DNA of 64,000 bases from assembly GCA_004194705.1 (NCBI GenBank), contig SADC01001290.1:186001-250000 (forward strand), given 5' to 3'. This document shows, piece by piece, positions 10,701-21,619 of the stretch. The notes beneath the pieces were generated by a model. It was not told where the DNA came from. It was given only the letters and a program-made list of their open reading frames with translations, and did no database searches. The DNA comes from Ditylenchus dipsaci (Eukaryota; Nematoda; Chromadorea; Rhabditida; Anguinidae). The position numbers and the translations under genes are program-made. Each line of letters opens with the position of its first letter. The first letter of the stretch is position 1.

Positions 10701-13700
10701 GTCTAAGAAGCTAAATCCAGTCATTCACCTAGGCAACCATCAGCAGATTACTTCCACCCATTCGGCTGACCAGTGCGAAATTGCTGGCAGTGCCACTGTA
10801 CGGGTGTTTATTGTCTCTTACTTACCATTCCTTTCCACACCTAAATTTGTTCTATTTTCTGCTCTTCCTCCTACTTTTTAAATATAAACCTATTTTTTCT
10901 GAGGAAGATGAATGTTGCTGAGAATGTCAACTTTAAATGACCGCTTGCTGCATTTCCTTGTGTTTGATTAGCATTTATGTGTGGACTTTTCTTAGCTGTC
11001 TCCCCCACTTCCCTTATGCTATCTATCTCGGTCAGTCATTGCGCAGAATGGACTATTGTACTTTAGTACTGACATTCTGGGTGGCGGAGATATTACCCCT
11101 TTCGTTCTTAAAATCGGGTTAACCATTTCGCTACTCTCTCTTATTAGCAAAGCGTCCGGTTAAACAGAGGTTAGATTTTGTACAATCGGGTTTATCATGC
11201 TTATTGACCACAAAAACCAAGGAGTCTATATATTGATTTTGTTTTTGATATTATGGAGCAACAGAACCTTTGGGGCCCCACTCGCCAGAACCCTAGGGGC
11301 CCCAATCAAAAATATTCAATTTGAATTTGCGCCTCATTTATTTTTCGCATAGATTAGACTTAAAATGACTGGGGCCCCAAAGGTTCTGTTTAGCCGATAT
11401 TATTTGTTCTATCAGGGGTTGGCATCTATATCGATTCTTTTTGAAGTGTTGTTTGCTTTTGGTGGGTTTGGAACTCTCTGCTGAAAATAAGAGGATGGTA
11501 GGAGGACCCACTTAAGTGTGTAAAGATGGAGATGATCTTTCTTAGACGCTGGTTGGGAAAAAGACCATTGACTACCAGTGGTAGTCCAGTGGTAGTGGTC
11601 AAATCGGGAAGTGTGTCTGGCAATAACAATTTTGTATAACTGTCACTGCTTTTAAGTATCACCTTCCCTGAGAACTATTGCTTTAACTGTTCAATTGCTT
11701 TCCTACTACATTTCGCCTTCTATTTGCCCATTGTTTTGGTGGTTATTTATGCAATTGCACAGATTCCTATTTCCGTTAGCGGACCATATGTAATGAAAGT
11801 TTGGCTGAATGGAGAATCACTACCAAGAGTACCATCATCACCAGCATGCCTATCACCAGCCCCATCTATCTGGTGGAAATGGGCGTCCCTCAATGCCTAA
11901 AAAGCAGGGGAATTGTTTGGCTGAGTCATCTTGTAACTTTCTGGTAGGATGCGAGCCCTATTCAAATGGCAAAAGTAGTCGGCAGTTGATCAGTGAACAG
12001 TTGGAGAGCCATTTGGCTAATCATTATCAACAGCCTGGTCCTCCTCCTCCATCAAATCGCAGATTTTCTTTTATTGGTTTGGATGATTTGGCTCAAATAG
12101 AGGCCATGGACAAATATTCTACGGGACAGGAAAAACACCGGAATATGTGCTCTAGTCTAATGGTCGGAAGTCAGCAAAAATTGTCTAGCCACAACAGCAA
12201 TTGCTCCAGTCCTATTGCGGATGGTAAAGCCACTCTGAGCAAAAAAGCCCAGAAAATCGCACAAAAAGCTCAGAAATTGTCGATTTCATCTATAAGCTCA
12301 GAGCTGTCGAGCTCAGCTTCTGCTCTTTATTCACTATTTACTGATAATCAGAGTGCTAACTCAATTTCGGTGGGACATTGTATGCGGCAGGGAGTAATGG
12401 AAGCAGTCATAACTTAGTGGATGGAGAATGGCAATGTATTTGATGGTCGGTTGCGGTTTTGATTGAAGCCACTAAAATTGAAAATTGTAACCAAATTTAT
12501 AAATTGGGAATGTGTGTGGATATCGACTGCCTTGCTTCCTCCGGCTATTTTTGAAATGTTTCTTAAATTTTTAATGTCATTAGTTGTAATAATTTTGGGG
12601 CTATTTAGAAGAAAAAATTGAAATTCTACCATGGATAGATTCAAATCAAGTAAAAGATCGAAAAAATAAAAATGAAAATCTTGCAAATTTTTTAGTCTGT
12701 TTTCTTAACGGACGCTGATATGGCGCCGGACAAGGTCCCTATTCGGGGGACTATGTCGCCCTGACGAAAATTTTGTTATCCCATTTTTGATTAAAAATCT
12801 AGCTGATTTTCGGAATTACTGAAAAAATCAGTTCGATTCGTAATGAAATAATAGGCTAACAAAAAATTTTGTACGGACAACATTGGTTCCTTAAAGGGGG
12901 TGGGGGTGCAAATCATAATGCGAATATTTTAAACACTGAAGTCGGTGCATAACCTATTTTTTACTCTATATTTCAGTAAGTTTGCTGATTTCTAGGGCCA
13001 AAAACTATTGAGGAATCGATTGCAATCGTTTCCAGCCCTAATTTCGCGATTACAAACAGATGACCATCAAAGTAAATGGAATCCGGCCAAAACGATGAGT
13101 ACTTAGTTTTATATCGCCTCGACCCCTACCAATTTTAATTATTTATCAAGACTTTTAGTGACTTTCTAGAGTCAGAATTTCCTGGATAACCAGATAGAAT
13201 TTTTACACACCAGAATCACTTCAGAAATGCACGGTAGCTAGTGAAGGTTTGACCAATGGACAAAAGAGTACCATTGAGGGGCAGGATTTTGGAATTATTC
13301 TGGCACTGACGTTTTTTGCAATTTTAATTCACATGATCATTTACAACCATATGCTGAAAACGACGCCAAGAAGCAGGGCTACATTTTAAGAATAAGGTTG
13401 TAAATGATCATGTAAACTAATATTCAAAAAAAACGCCACTTCCAAAATATACCAAAAATTTTGGGATAGTCCAAAATAAAATGACATGGAAGTGGACATG
13501 GTTGCATGTTTTTGAGTCCTAGTTTTAACTTTGTATTAACTTTTTCTCTGTTTGATAGCTTAAAGGAAAGCTTAGAATCTTGGCTACGTTTCGGTATATG
13601 AAACGCGTGATTTTAAAAAAGTCAGGAAATATTAATCCAACCAGTCGCAGAAAAAAACCTCCAAACGAACGGTTCTCGTAAATTTAGCAGGTCTTAGCCT

Positions 13701-16700
13701 GTGAATCAGCTCCAGGAATTTTGTAATCATGATCTAATGATTTTTTCGGGTAGCCAAGAGTGCGAGGATCATTTTGACTACAAACTTGTAAATGAAAAAA
13801 AATAAAAAGGGTGTGCACCCAGAGGAATTTGAACCTGAGAGTTTAAAATATTCGCATTATGATTTGCACACCTCCCCCCCCCCCCTTTAAAGGACCATGG
13901 TTTTTGCGAGCAGTGGCATGTGCCAAATTTGAATTGGCGGGGTAACTTTTCTTTTGTTTAATGCTTTCTAGTACTTCGAAACGACTCGAAAGAGTATGCT
14001 GATAGACGAAAGAGAAGTGTCCCGGCCAATTTAAATTTTGCACATTCCACTGCGCGCAAAAACCATGGTCCTTTAAAAGGGATGATGGGCGCCCTGTCCG
14101 GGCGCCCCCTCACTATATAAAAAAATTCATTTTTTCTTGACTAAGCACTTATTTTTCACCTTTTCAGGATCAAACTGATGCTGTTTCTGGACATACTCAG
14201 AAGGGGATTGAGTTTCTTGAGCGTTTCGGCCAATTTATCAAAGAAAGAGCGACCATTGAAGAAGAGTATGCGCAAAAACTGAGGTTGGTTTAATCTTTTA
14301 TGGGCTTATATAGAGTTAATTCATCAATTTTGAAGGAATTTGGTAAAGAAAAGTAAAAATAAGAAGAATGATGAAGAAGAATGCAAGGTCTACTCATATA
14401 TGAGCGCCTTCTACTCAATCCTGAGCGAATTGGACTCTTTGGCGGCACAACATGAGGTAGTTGGCGAGAAAATGAAGAAGGAGATCGTGCCAACTATTCT
14501 GGAAAAATCGCAAGTCTTAAGGGCGGGTCGGAAGAAGCACATTCAGGAACTGCAAGCGCTGAACACATCCTTCAATGAGCAGGTGGAGAACATGGCCAAA
14601 CTAGAAAAGACATACGGGTAAGTGTATTTGCTATGCCTCATGTAATAGTGGTGAAAAGTTTAATTGTTCTTGCTCAGGAAAGCTTTCAAGGATGCTCAAA
14701 TCGCACATGTGAAGTATGAGAAAGCCGATAAAAACTATGAACTCTCAAGGCTGGACGTGGATCGGGTATGTGAGCATATTTTCCGCCGGAAGTACCTCAA
14801 AGTTTTTGATAAGTCAATTTCAAAAGTTAAGAAAAATACATTTTTTGAGCTGCTTTAGCGGTTTATTCAATCTTTGTAATTAATTGTCACTGCTAGAGGT
14901 GCATTCAGCGCTCAATAAAATCTGAATGGGAACGTATGAGCCGTAAAAAGTGCAAAATATTTGTGTTTTTTGTTTTTAAGGTACAAATAGTACCAAGTGG
15001 AAACAGAACTCTAACCATAGTGACCACGCCGTCCTACGCCGTCCTAATTTTTTTCATCGCCGTCCTGCATTTTAACAATATTTTTCATTATGGACCGCCT
15101 TTTTTATTTTACAACATATAATCAGTTTTATTTTTATACTTTATTTTTAGGCGACCGTCCAAGTTTTCTTTCATTTCATTTCAAAAAAATGAGGCCGTCC
15201 TAATTCAACCGACTTTTTTGAAAATTTTTGTGTGAAATTAGGACGGCCCCATTTTTTTGAAATAAAAATGAAAGAAAACTTGGACGGTCGCCTAAAAATA
15301 AAGTATAAAAATAAAAACTGATTATATTGTAAAATAAAAAAAGGCGGTCCATAATGAAAAATATTGTTAAAATGCAGGACGGCGATGAAAAAAATTAGGA
15401 CGGCGTAGGACGGCGTGGTCACTATGCTCCTAACTAGATTTATGGTTGCGATTTTTTTAAATTTTTAGGTTATGCTGACTGGTTTACTCTGTAAAAACAC
15501 TAAAAACATCCAGAAACCTCGGCCGGGCGCTAGTGCAGCAGCCTTTACACCTACTTTTCGACTTGTTATACAAAATACCGGTTTATTAAAATCGGTGGTA
15601 TACACTTGATTATGGTGGCTATACATACCCTTTAGACACCCTTTGAGTGTAAGCTTTAGTATCGTCTCGAAATACGTTATCATTGAAACTAGAATATTTT
15701 TGCCATTCGTAGGCGCCGACGAAGTGCTTCGTGAACCTACTTTGCCCAGGGCACTATTGCATGTTCAAATCCTGGTGGTAGAATGCTTTTTTAAAGGACC
15801 ATGGTTTTTGCGCGCAGTGGAATTTGCGAAATTTGAATTGGCGGAGGACAGTACTCTTTCGTCTATCAGTGTACTCTTTAGAGTAACTTGAAACGACTCG
15901 AAAGAGTACACTGATAGACAAAAGAGAAGCGTTCCCCGCCAATTCAAATTTTGCGTGCGCTGCTGCGCGCAAGAACCAATAGTCCTTTAACAATTTTTTC
16001 CTGGTTTTCCTGACGCATTTCTTCGGCGCCTACGAATCGCCACATCTGTGAAAACAATGTATTCTAGTTTTGATGACATAGCTGGTAAAGTGATACTGAA
16101 ATCTCATGGTATGTTTTCGGCAAATATAAAGCAATTAATTTCCACTTCTCACGGCTGTTTGACTGTATTGAACGGAAGCATGCCGCTTTAAGTCATTTTT
16201 GACAAGCTTCGCATCTCTTTAGAGTTTTATAATTTTAGATATTAGTTTCTAGGCCAAGAACAATGTGCATCAGAAGAACCAGATTTGTGAGCAGGCAAAA
16301 CAGTCGTATGCCCATGGACTAGAATCAGCCAATCAAGCTCAGCACAACTATTATAATCAGAGTTTGCCAAATCTGCTAGAAGAGATGCGCAAATTAGATA
16401 TGAGCAGAATCGAGACCACAAAGAGTGCAATGTTGGAGAGCGTGAATGCAGAGAGAAGCGTTTCCAGTATCGTGCAAAGGCTAGAATTTTTATTCATTGT
16501 GCACAGTCAATTAAAATTGATTACTTTAGGTGCTATTCTGACATGGAGTCTGCTATCTCGACAATAAACCCAGAAAAAGATACGTTGGTGGTAGTGGAGC
16601 AGCACAGAAGTGGGTATGCCCTGCCAGCAGATTTTCGATTCAATGACTTGGGTTTGCCCTTTGATTAATCTTTCATTAACGAGTTTTTGTATCTACTTGG

Positions 16701-19700
16701 TTTTAGGCTGCCCTCACAGATGGTTGCCGAATCTATGGTGGATGGAGCAACTCTAAAGAGGAACTCTGGTTCTAATGTGGCAGTTTCCAGCATTAGTAGA
16801 AATTCCAATGGCAAAGGAATTCTCGTAAACATTCCATGCATCAACGTCTTTTCGGTGGCCCTTCAAAGGTTTTTGAAGTTTCTGATAAAAATGCGAGTAA
16901 TTATCTGATTTATTGCAGTCCGGAAGCAGCAATGGTGCTAGCGAAGCATACAGTAATTTGCCTCCTCAACAGGTAATAATTTTAGTGCAGACCATGTGGA
17001 CTAGCGACTGGAAAAAAAGAAAAAAGAGAGCCTAGAATTTTATGTTTAATTGAAACAGGCCTGAGGAACCCTTGCAAATTCTAAAAGATATAGTCTGATT
17101 AAAATTGTTAAAAAAAATTTTGCGTCATCTGGGCTGCAAATTTTCTGATAAAATAATGTCTATCTAAATTTAGCGCTGTCGAAAAATACAAGCTCGATTA
17201 GATGATTTGGCTAAAGAAGCAGCCACAAAGGAGCAATCTCGTGCAGGTCTAGAGAAAATGTTCGGAGTATACAAGGAAAATCCAAAACTTGGTAATGCAT
17301 CTGATGTAGACCAACAAATGAAGCAATACGCCAAGGAGCTTGAAGTCATATATGCGCAGGTTGAAAACTATCGGGTTTGTATTTTCATCTTATTTTTGGT
17401 GAACTTTTTTAACCGCTCTCGGAATTTCTGTCATTTCCAAGCACATAGTGGTTATAGAGAATAAGTTCTGTAATCCATTTTCTTTAGAAACTGCTGTTGG
17501 AAGCGCAGTCAGAGCTAAATACTCCAATGGGTGGGCTTCAAGACACTTCTTCGTTGCGTGCACAATCTTCCTACAATCCATCGCCGTCATCTTCACCTCG
17601 TGTGCCACCTCCTAGCGTAACTGGTTCTAGTTCCATCCATTCAGCAGCTATCAACAACCCGAGGTCGTCGTATTCTGGGGAGTCCGTTTCTTCTGGTGTC
17701 TCAGAAGGATCGTCGTCTACCGTGCCCAATGTAGGGGCCTTTGCCCGTCCACAAAACACAACTTCTTCGTCCAACGGATTCCGTGAGTTTTTGTAATGGT
17801 TTCGGACTTCTGTGTTTACTTGCACCCAATTTCCAGACTCGATTTCTCCGAAGATCCAGCCGCCTCAACAGCCGCCTATACAGCATATCGACTCAAACTC
17901 CGCTGACTTCTATGAAGAATGTGACAGTCCTCATCAACCAGCTTCAGGTTCAGCCGCAACTAACGGAGGCGAGGATTTAGTCCCGCTTGGCACTTGTACT
18001 GCTATTTATGGCTTTGATGGCAGCACTGACGGCACTACAATGGGTTGGAGTTTATAGTACAGTTTTATAGTATATGGAGTTTTAAATTTTCCTGACGCTT
18101 TTCAACAGTCGTAGCTTTTTTTTACGGGTCTAATTTTGGATTTCTGTGAACGCAGATCAACTCAGTTTTTGATTACAGTTTGTTTGGTATATAATAGAGT
18201 TGGCCCAGAATTCCGGTCCTTTTTCGGATTCCGGTTCCGGTCGCGTAAAAATATGTAATTCCGGTTCCGGTTTCACAGAACTAAAATTCCGGTTCTGGTT
18301 CTGGTCCAAATATCAATTCCTAGCCCAACTCTTTCATAATTATGCTCTTGCTCGGCTGATTTTGAACTCGTATTTTGAACTTTTGAACGAATTTTTCCTG
18401 TTAAATATCAATATATACGGAAAATCATGTAAACCGGCAGCGATTTTTTCGAAAACTTTTTTTTTGACTCCGGTTTTGGTTTCGGCAAAATTGAAATTCC
18501 AGTTCCGATTCTGGTTGCGGTTTCTATAACAATCAAATTTCGGTTTCCGTTATCACAAATCTGAAACCCCGGTTCGGTTCCGGTTTTCACAAATCTGAAA
18601 ATTCCGATTCCGGTCCAAATATCGATTCCGAGCCAACTCTAGTATATAAAGTCAAAAAACACGATATTCGATTGGGCCCCAGTATTAGTTTGAGTCACTG
18701 GTCCGTAGATGGCATTTGAATGGGTGATGTCAAAACAACAGGGGAACCAAGCAGAAATCGTGTTTTGACTTTATAAACCAGAAAAGTTGCCATCAAAAAT
18801 TGAATGAATTTGCATTCACAGAAATTCATAATTCGAATAGTGAAAAAAGGGCTAAATTTCGGTATACCCACCACTCAATTTCGGTATACCCCCACACTGT
18901 GTTAACAATCGGATGTTTCAGGCTATCTTTCTCAATGGCGCTTTCTCGAGAGTAGTACTAGTAGGCTAGTAGTAGTAGGGAGTCGCAGATCGTTCTAAGT
19001 GGTCTCTAAGTAGTAGGGAGTCGCAGATCGTTCACATAAGTGCCCCCAGGTGACCAGGTAGTGTACCAAAGAAGCACTAATAACGAATGGTGCTAACTAG
19101 CTTAAGAAGTGTTGATGGTGATAACCAGGGCTTATTACCTGGGAGATTATACCTGAAATTCCTATTCTTAAATAAAACCATTCAGGATGGGTACATAGTA
19201 TACCTGGCTAAATTTCGGTATACCCCACTACTCAAATTCGGTATGCCCCCACCACTCAGTTTTGGTATACCACAGCATTCAATTTACTTTAAAAAACTGT
19301 ACAATTTGGAACAACCTGAAACATCCAATTATTAACAGACTGGTGGGGTATACCGAAATTGAGTGGTGGGGGTATACCGAAATTGAGTGGTGGGGGTATA
19401 CGAAATTGAGTGGTGGGGGTATACCGAAATGAGTGGTGGGGGTATACGAAATTAAGTGGTGGGGGTATACCGAAATTGTACCAAAAAAAGTTATGACCAT
19501 TTAGAAGTCTCAGAGGTATTTGAAATATCCTGTACATATATGTGAATGTCAACTTTTATATCCGTTTTCGTTCAGAAATGCGTGAGGGTGATGAAATGCT
19601 TCTGATTGAAAAGGACGAAGGCGATGGCTGGACTCGCGTCAGGCATATGAATAGGTCGGGTTTTTTCGGTAATTGCAAACTTTTAAAATTTAATCGATTC

Positions 19701-19760
19701 TTTTTAAGTCAAATGGAGGGATTTGTGCCTACTTCGTATCTACAATGTCGATGGTACTGA
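7793..19760 (+). CDS. CIP4: CIP4/FBP17/TOCA-family F-BAR, HR1 and SH3 adaptor
   Basis: Exons: about 7793-7926, 14168-14283, 14336-14617, 14678-14765, 16253-16479, 16530-16613, 16707-16868, 16919-16972, 17174-17374, 17488-17782, 17837-18043, 19576-19654, 19709-19760. They encode about 615 residues plus an N-terminus, the family's usual size. The F-BAR starts SWSNLW/DQTDAVSGHTQKGIEFL, as in family members starting ..WGTELWDQ, and runs to the 16613 exon. HR1 is at 17174-17500 (RCRKIQARLDDLAKEAA). A Ser/Pro-rich linker follows. The SH3 begins LGTCTAIYGFDG and ends GDGWTRVRHM and GFVPTSYLQ. The family bends membranes and recruits Cdc42, N-WASP and dynamin at endocytic sites and actin structures. 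Oddities: one base appears lost at 16817-16821, where the frame must change to reach RKHSMHQRLFGGPSK. The intron at 16480 uses a GC donor. Exon 1 is uncertain: the frame ending in NLW has TGA at 7834 and no ATG after it, while the adjoining frame opens at ATG 7793. AATAAA is at 19922. Confidence 0.9.
7927..8120. other. Start of the 6.2-kb first intron of the CIP4-like gene
   Basis: The intron donor GTATGT follows CTCTGG at 7926. The intron runs to 14167 and holds the elements and the candidate gene listed separately. The word ACAGTATTTCCTGTAATTA at 8062 may be a lone end of the CCGTATTTCC family. Confidence 0.5.
8121..8258. mobile_element. 138-bp palindromic MITE
   Basis: TGCCTGGAAGACTTAGC and AGTGCAAAAGAAAAGCGC on the left are answered by GCGCTTTTCTTTTGCACT and GCTGAATCTTGGAGGCA on the right. 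No coding potential. Target duplication not clear. Confidence 0.75.
8259..10383. other. CIP4 intron 1 sequence, no supported exon
   Basis: Only low-complexity and decayed repeats are visible. Around 9260-9400, words such as CGGGATTCTAG, CGGGAGTCTCG and GGATTCAGGATTTCG resemble the CGGGAT-type iterated element at 38145-38955. Around 10140-10321 a degenerate CCGTATTTCC-family element ends in GAGGTTATACGGTA. Confidence 0.4.
10384..10548. mobile_element. 165-bp palindromic MITE
   Basis: The left arm AGGGGCAACATTTATAGCTTAG with GGAAATTTCCTTGGTCCC is answered by GGGACCGAGGCAATTTCC and GCTAAAAGTGTTGCCCT. A G-run (11 bases) near 10518 lies in the right arm. Confidence 0.7.
10549..11259. other. CIP4 intron 1, possible but unproven short exon
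   Basis: Between 10712 and 10798 an acceptor-like CCAG and a donor-like CGGGTGTTT bracket an open frame (IHLGNHQQITSTHSADQ). It is too short and unconserved to call. Otherwise nothing is recognised. Confidence 0.2.
11260..11390. mobile_element. 131-bp MITE with AACAGAACCTTTGGGGCCCC ends
   Basis: AACAGAACCTTTGGGGCCCCA at the left end is matched by TGGGGCCCCAAAGGTTCTGTT at the right end, a perfect 21-bp terminal inverted repeat. The first inner unit is partly repeated (AGAACCCTAGGGGCCCCA). Confidence 0.85.
11809..12417 (+). CDS. Hypothetical Ser/Gln/His-rich protein inside CIP4 intron 1
   Basis: An uninterrupted 202-codon frame starts with ATG right after an in-frame TGA. Composition is protein-like, not repeat-like: a His-rich start (EYHHHQHAYHQPH), a PGPPPPSNRRFSFIGLDDL stretch at about residues 83-101, a Lys/Ala-rich helix (LSKKAQKIAQKAQKL, about 148-162) followed by a serine-rich tract. 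No domain is recognised. It could be a nested single-exon gene or an alternative 5' exon of the surrounding F-BAR gene, but no donor in the right phase was found. Near the end, one lost base at the GTGGGACATTG stretch (about 12370) would extend the frame by GTLYAAGSNGSSHNLVDGEW. A poly(A)-like AAAATAAAAATG lies at 12662. Confidence 0.45.
   Translation: MENHYQEYHHHQHAYHQPHLSGGNGRPSMPKKQGNCLAESSCNFLVGCEPYSNGKSSRQLISEQLESHLANHYQQPGPPPPSNRRFSFIGLDDLAQIEAMDKYSTGQEKHRNMCSSLMVGSQQKLSSHNSNCSSPIADGKATLSKKAQKIAQKAQKLSISSISSELSSSASALYSLFTDNQSANSISVGHCMRQGVMEAVIT
12418..12890. other. Non-coding sequence of CIP4 intron 1
   Basis: AT-rich sequence without a recognisable exon. A GC-rich patch at 12712-12765 (GGCGCCGGACAAGG) recalls the GGCGCC element family found at four other places. 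Confidence 0.35.
12891..13890. mobile_element. 1.0-kb TTAA-flanked element
   Basis: TTAA at 12891-12894 and at 13887-13890 border terminal inverted repeats of about 40 bp: GGGGGTGCAAATCATAATGCG on the left and CGCATTATGATTTGCACACC on the right, extended by AATATTTTAAAC on both sides. TTAA target sites are the hallmark of piggyBac elements. An inner pair at 13330-13352 and 13396-13416 (CATGATCATTTACAACC, GGTTGTAAATGATCATG) has the same words as the palindrome at 40439-40903. No transposase frame is left. Confidence 0.75.
13887..14076. mobile_element. TTAA-flanked MITE, AGGACCATGG family, copy 1
   Basis: TTAA-AGGACCATGGTTTTTGCG at the left is answered by CGCAAAAACCATGGTCCT-TTAA at the right. 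The body (AATTTGAATTGGCGGGG, CGACTCGAAAGAGTATGCTG) is shared with the copy at 15791. It shares its left TTAA with the right end of the 12891-13890 element, so one inserted at the other's target site. Confidence 0.85.
15017..15425. repeat. 409-bp palindrome with GCCGTCCT-repeat arms
   Basis: Arms of about 190 bp (ATAGTGACCACGCCGTCC to AAAAAAATGAGGCCGTCC) are nearly identical inverted copies around a centre near 15215. Each arm starts with three to four copies of GCCGTCCT separated by 4-17 bp. It lies in the 1.49-kb intron 14766-16252. Confidence 0.85.
15791..15990. mobile_element. TTAA-flanked MITE, AGGACCATGG family, copy 2
   Basis: A 200-bp palindromic element with TTAA at both ends. The arms contain TTTTTGCGCGCAGTGGAATTTG and CGACTCGAAAGAGTACACTG. 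It is the cleanest member of the family and lies in the same intron as the 15017 palindrome. Confidence 0.9.
18195..18641. mobile_element. TA-flanked element of iterated ATTCCGGTTCCGGT units
   Basis: The ends are TA-GAGTTGGC and GCCAACTC-TA. Between them ATTCCGGTTCCGG-like units recur about ten times (18204-18310, 18465-18610). It lies in the last-but-one CIP4 intron (18044-19575). Confidence 0.7.
18644..18775. mobile_element. 132-bp MITE with TATAAAGTCAAAAAACACGAT ends
   Basis: TATAAAGTCAAAAAACACGAT at the left and ATCGTGTTTTGACTTTATA at the right form a near-perfect terminal inverted repeat immediately after the CCGGTT element. Confidence 0.75.
18856..19478. repeat. Foldback with inverted arrays of a GGTATACC unit
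   Basis: Direct-orientation copies of AATTTCGGTATACCCCCACC lie at 18856-18898 and 19205-19270. Six inverted copies (GGTATACCGAAATTGAGTGG, unit 22-24 bp) fill 19344-19478. Between the left blocks is a small inverted pair of AGTAGGGAGTCGCAGATCGT (about 18977 and 19014, direct). The whole element lies inside the intron before the last SH3 exons. Confidence 0.8.
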
Positions 19761-19921
19761 AAGGGCTTGTGCCGAACTACTTTCTGTTGTCAACATGTTT
19801 CATCACTAGTTTTAATTGAAAAGAGACATTTTCGGTGTGTTATGTAATAATTCCTGACTGTCTATTGCAATTTGCAAAATTTATGTGTCTCTCTAGCTTA
19901 AATCTTAAACTATTGGAGTCG

Positions 19922-19927
19922 AATAAA
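19922..19927 (+). other. Polyadenylation signal AATAAA (CIP4-like gene)
   Basis: AATAAA occurs 162 nt past the TGA at 19758-19760, and is the first canonical signal downstream. Confidence 0.6.
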
Positions 19928-20022
19928 GTCATTTTAATTAATCAGACTTATCATTGTGAATATTAAATCATTTTCAAATAAATTTAAATCTTTGTCTCGA
20001 CACAAATTTATATTCAGAAAAG

Positions 20023-20132
20023 TGTACCCAGTCGTTGTACCCAGTCGTTGTGCCCGGTCGTAATTGTACCCGTCGTAAGTGTACCCGGTCGTTGTACCCG
20101 GTCATAATGTGTACCCGGTCGTTGGTATACCC
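20023..20132. repeat. Short tandem array of GTACCCGGTCGTT
   Basis: About eight copies of a 12-15 bp unit (GTACCCAGTCGTT, GTACCCGGTCGTT) lie in direct orientation. No inverted partner was found; the CCGTATTTCC element begins 13 bp later. Confidence 0.8.
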
Positions 20133-20144
20133 GATTCATTATTA

Positions 20145-20394
20145 CCGTATTTCCTCTAATAAGCGCGCCGGCGCGCTTATTATTCAAACCCCCAAAAATC
20201 GGAAAATTTGGAATTCGATTTCGAGATTTTTGAGTGCTCAACTAAAATCTAAAAAGTGGAATCGGTAGAGCTCGTGGGAGTTAAGAAAACGTATCAAACA
20301 GCTTTGGAATAAAAATTCTCTGAGCTGAGATATAGGCCCTCAAAGTAGGGGGTGCGCGCTTATTAGAGCATGCGCGCTTAATAGAGGAATACGG
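20145..20394. mobile_element. TA-flanked element, CCGTATTTCCTCTAATA family, copy 2
   Basis: TA-CCGTATTTCCTCTAATAAGC at the left and TTAATAGAGGAATACGG-TA at the right. The body is 70-80 percent like 7287-7531 by eye, but the block just inside the ends differs: GCGCGCCGGCGCGC here, CTCCCCCGGGG in copy 1. Confidence 0.85.
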
Positions 20395-20586
20395 TAGTAT
20401 TAACAAATCGGGCATTCAAATCAGTAGAACGTTGAGCATTCAAATAGTACACATCTTTACACTGTTGTAAAAAGTGTTCTGTCTCCAAACCTTGGGTGTG
20501 AAATTATTGACTTTGGCCAAATTCGAAAGAAGCCCTTAGAGAGGTGCCTGCCAAAAATTCTGGTCGCAGGAGACGAAATAACAGTA

Positions 20587-21135
20587 CAGAGTGTCCTAAA
20601 TGCACCGCCCTTTTTGTTTTGGTGATTTTTTTTTAAATTTTAAATCATTTTGCAAGATTATTTGTTCATGAGACACATGACCTTCTAAGCTTTGTTCAAC
20701 ATCTCATTTTTGTCTTTGGTTAATAGTTTTACTTTTTTCTGACCAGTAAAATTTTTGGTAATTTTTCTTCCTTTTCGAAATAACTGAATATTTTATCAAA
20801 CGAAAATCTGGTGTCTTTGGACGGTAACCATCGGGTTATCGATTACTTTCCATTATCTGTCATTTTTTATCTTTAAACTTGGGTTAGAGCGCTGTGCATC
20901 CCGACAGATCACTTCCACACTTTTCGCTTAATAAGATATTCAGCCATTCAGGTAAAGAAGAAAAATTACTAAAACATTTCAAAAGTCAGTGAAAATCAAA
21001 TTTCAAATAAAAAACAAAAATTAGGTGTCAACGAAATCCTAGAAAGTCCTTTTTCCAGTAAACAAAATATAGCTGAATGGTTTAAAACAGAAAAGTAAAG
21101 CCCAACAAAAGGGGCGGCAAATGTGGGACGCCCTG
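20587..21135. mobile_element. TA-flanked non-autonomous mariner-like element
   Basis: TA-CAGAGTGTCCTAAATGCACC on the left is matched by an inverted GGGACGCCCTG-TA on the right. Inner arms share AATATTTTATCAAACG and GAAGAAAAATTACTAAAA-type blocks. CAGGGTGTCCC-like ends with TA sites are typical of mariner elements. No frame longer than 60 codons. Confidence 0.65.
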
Positions 21136-21159
21136 TAAACATAGTCGGAGCCATGCAAA

Positions 21160-21395
21160 ATTCACCACTTTAAAGCGGCGGCGCTCGACGCCCTTTTCAT
21201 ACCGGCGTTTTCATACCAACTTAGATCCTGGCGGCAGCAAGCAAAAGTTTCAGCGTCGAATACATAGTATAACACGGCGGCGCCACTACTTCTTAAGCGC
21301 CTGCGCCAGGATGGCGCCGGTGCCGGCGCCCGACGCCGATTTCAGGTAGGCCCGGCGACCGGATCGGCGCCGGCGCCAATTTTTTCGAGCGTGCA
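21160..21395. repeat. GC-rich GGCGCCGGCGCC element
   Basis: Iterated GGCGCCGG and CCGGCGCC words stand out from the AT-rich surroundings. Similar patches occur at 30785-30950, 34205-34290 and 57085-57175. Confidence 0.6.
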
Positions 21396-21619
21396 GGTAT
21401 GCCTGTATATTCTTTATTTGGTTAAAGTAACATCATGGTCACACGGCAGTTGACATTTTTATGGCTGGTGTGCACCAACTGTAGATCCTACCGGTTTTTC
21501 AGCACAGATAGAGAAAAACTCAGCTGAGTTTTAAACGGTGTTGAAAAACAAAAGGTTAGGTGTGGCCAATAAGTGGAAAAGACTATTTTGGTAATTTCGA
21601 GAAAAAATCACTCTCATCT

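Noticed and set aside
19279..19552. Frames with repeated YPHHSI / IPPPLNFG motifs
   Set aside because: Translations of the GGTATACC array, not a proline-rich protein.
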